NCBI GenBank assembly: GCA_947172415.1
Contig: OX359196.1
Location: 2,916,501 to 2,980,500, forward strand
Direction: 5' to 3'
DNA from: Chondrosia reniformis
Lineage: Eukaryota; Porifera; Demospongiae; Chondrillida; Chondrillidae
DNA: 64,000 nucleotides
The notes below the pieces were generated by a model. It did no database searches and had not been told where the DNA came from. It saw only the letters and a list, made by a program, of their open reading frames with translations. Shown here piece by piece: positions 63,084-64,000 of the stretch (position 1 is the stretch's first letter; each line of letters opens with the position of its first letter). Made by a program: the position numbers and the translations under genes.

Positions 63084-64000
63084 ATGTTCTAGTTGTATGT
63101 ACTAGTAAGTAGTTGCATTGACTAGTTATAGCTGTATGTACTAGTTATATATATTAGTTGTATGCACTTTTTGTATGTACTTGTTCTATGTCCTAGTTTT
63201 AGTACTAGTTGTATGTAATATATAGTTTCATGTACTGGTTGTATGTACTAGTTGTAAGTACCAGTTGTATGTGCTTGTTGTATTTACTAGTTTTATGTAC
63301 TAGTTGTATTTATTTATATATACGTACTGGTTGTGTGTACTAGTTTTGTGCAATTGTTGTATGTACTCGTTTTATGTACTAGTTGTATGTAGTAGTTGTA
63401 TGTTGTTATATATATTTACTATTTGGGTGTACTAATTGTATGTATATACTAGTTGTATATACTAGTTATATGTACTAGTTTTTTATGTGCTAGTTGTATG
63501 TTCTAGTAGGTCGTTGCATGTAATAGTTGTATGTATTAGTTCTAAGTACTAGTTTTATGTACTAGTTGTAGGCAGAAGTGTTATGTACTAGTTATATGTA
63601 CTAGTAACTTTCAGTATATACTAGTTGTATGTATTGGTTGTTTGAATTAGTTTTATGTAGTTGTATGTACTACTTGTATGTACTAGTTGTGTGTATTTTT
63701 TATAAGTACTAGTTATATTTACTAGTTTAAGTTACTAGTTTTATGTACTACTTGTATATACTAGTAACTAGATGTATGTGCTTGTTGTATTTATTAGTTG
63801 AATGTACTGGTTGTATGTACTAGTTGTATGTACTGGTTTTATGTACTAGTTTTATGTACTTGCTGTATATGTGTTGTAGGAAGTTGTGTGCACTAGTTTT
63901 ATGTACTAGTTGTATGTACTAGATGTATGCACTAGTTGTATGAATTAATGTTAAATAATAGTTGTATGTACTAGTAGTTAGTTGTATTTTCTAGTTGTAT

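Larger units (their letters stand above)
48169..64000 (-). repeat. 13-bp satellite, long reverse block
   Basis: Reverse 13-mers to the window end, interrupted by two PLE families, one HHR foldback element and R1/R2 repeats. Multi-unit cassettes recur: TTTTAAGTACTAGTTGCAGG at about 51392, 55076 and 59459, and GTAACTTTCAGTATATACTAG-type sequence (partial) at about 48390, 59607 and 63605. AGTAACAATCTGTATTTACT is the reverse of the cassette seen at 3-9 kb. A short forward patch sits at 48198-48275. No intact gene is seen. Confidence 0.92.

Overview
This window looks like gene-poor, AT-rich heterochromatin from a eukaryote, probably an invertebrate animal. I base this on long satellite arrays, Penelope-like retroelements (PLEs) of both known domain orders, hammerhead ribozymes (HHRs), TA-flanked DNA-transposon remnants, and the absence of any intact gene, bacterial-style operon, tRNA or rRNA. 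Species cannot be named from this sequence.

Two satellites make up most of the window. The first has a 13-bp unit, ACTAGTACATACA (reverse TGTATGTACTAGT). It is degenerate and switches strand repeatedly: forward at about 0.1-9.1, 9.7-17.3, 19.4-22.1, 30.1-31.2 and 31.9-35.3 kb; reverse at about 9.1-9.6, 17.3-19.4, 22.1-22.3, 25.5-29.9, 35.3-35.8 and 48.2-64.0 kb. The second has a 7-bp unit, GATTATN, and fills 35.84-48.17 kb with an irregular longer period of about 180-310 bp. The 13-mer arrays are rearranged: a segmental duplication (1-9.7 kb against 31.8-35.9 kb), a 1.5-kb tandem duplication (9.7-12.6 kb), a 0.9-kb tandem duplication (59.9-61.8 kb), and a large inverted repeat (about 13.3-16 kb against 25.8-28.6 kb).

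Mobile elements interrupt the 13-mer arrays. Four non-autonomous DNA transposons (223-1706, 1772-3061, 4074-4406, 7319-7768) and a 235-bp foldback (31187-31421) all sit between TA dinucleotides. For the first three, the segmental duplication supplies the empty site. A decayed PLE with the endonuclease upstream of the reverse transcriptase (22345-25540, minus strand) has two 5'-truncated relatives (51931-52449, 58201-58441), and each of the three carries an HHR near its 3' end. A separate PLE fragment with the endonuclease at the C terminus lies at 49699-50679 inside a 10-bp target duplication. Two further related repeat families (R1, R2) share a terminal hairpin.

The most interesting elements are three foldback insertions (10067-10686, 11557-12285, 53964-54620). 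In the intact ones, each arm carries a hammerhead ribozyme, in opposite orientation, so a transcript from either strand should self-cleave. Two independent insertions have 11-bp target duplications. The ribozyme stems differ between them by compensatory changes while the catalytic core is identical. Each also has a one-sided tail that starts, after a 7-nt spacer, with a small hairpin. I do not recognise this as a named element class.
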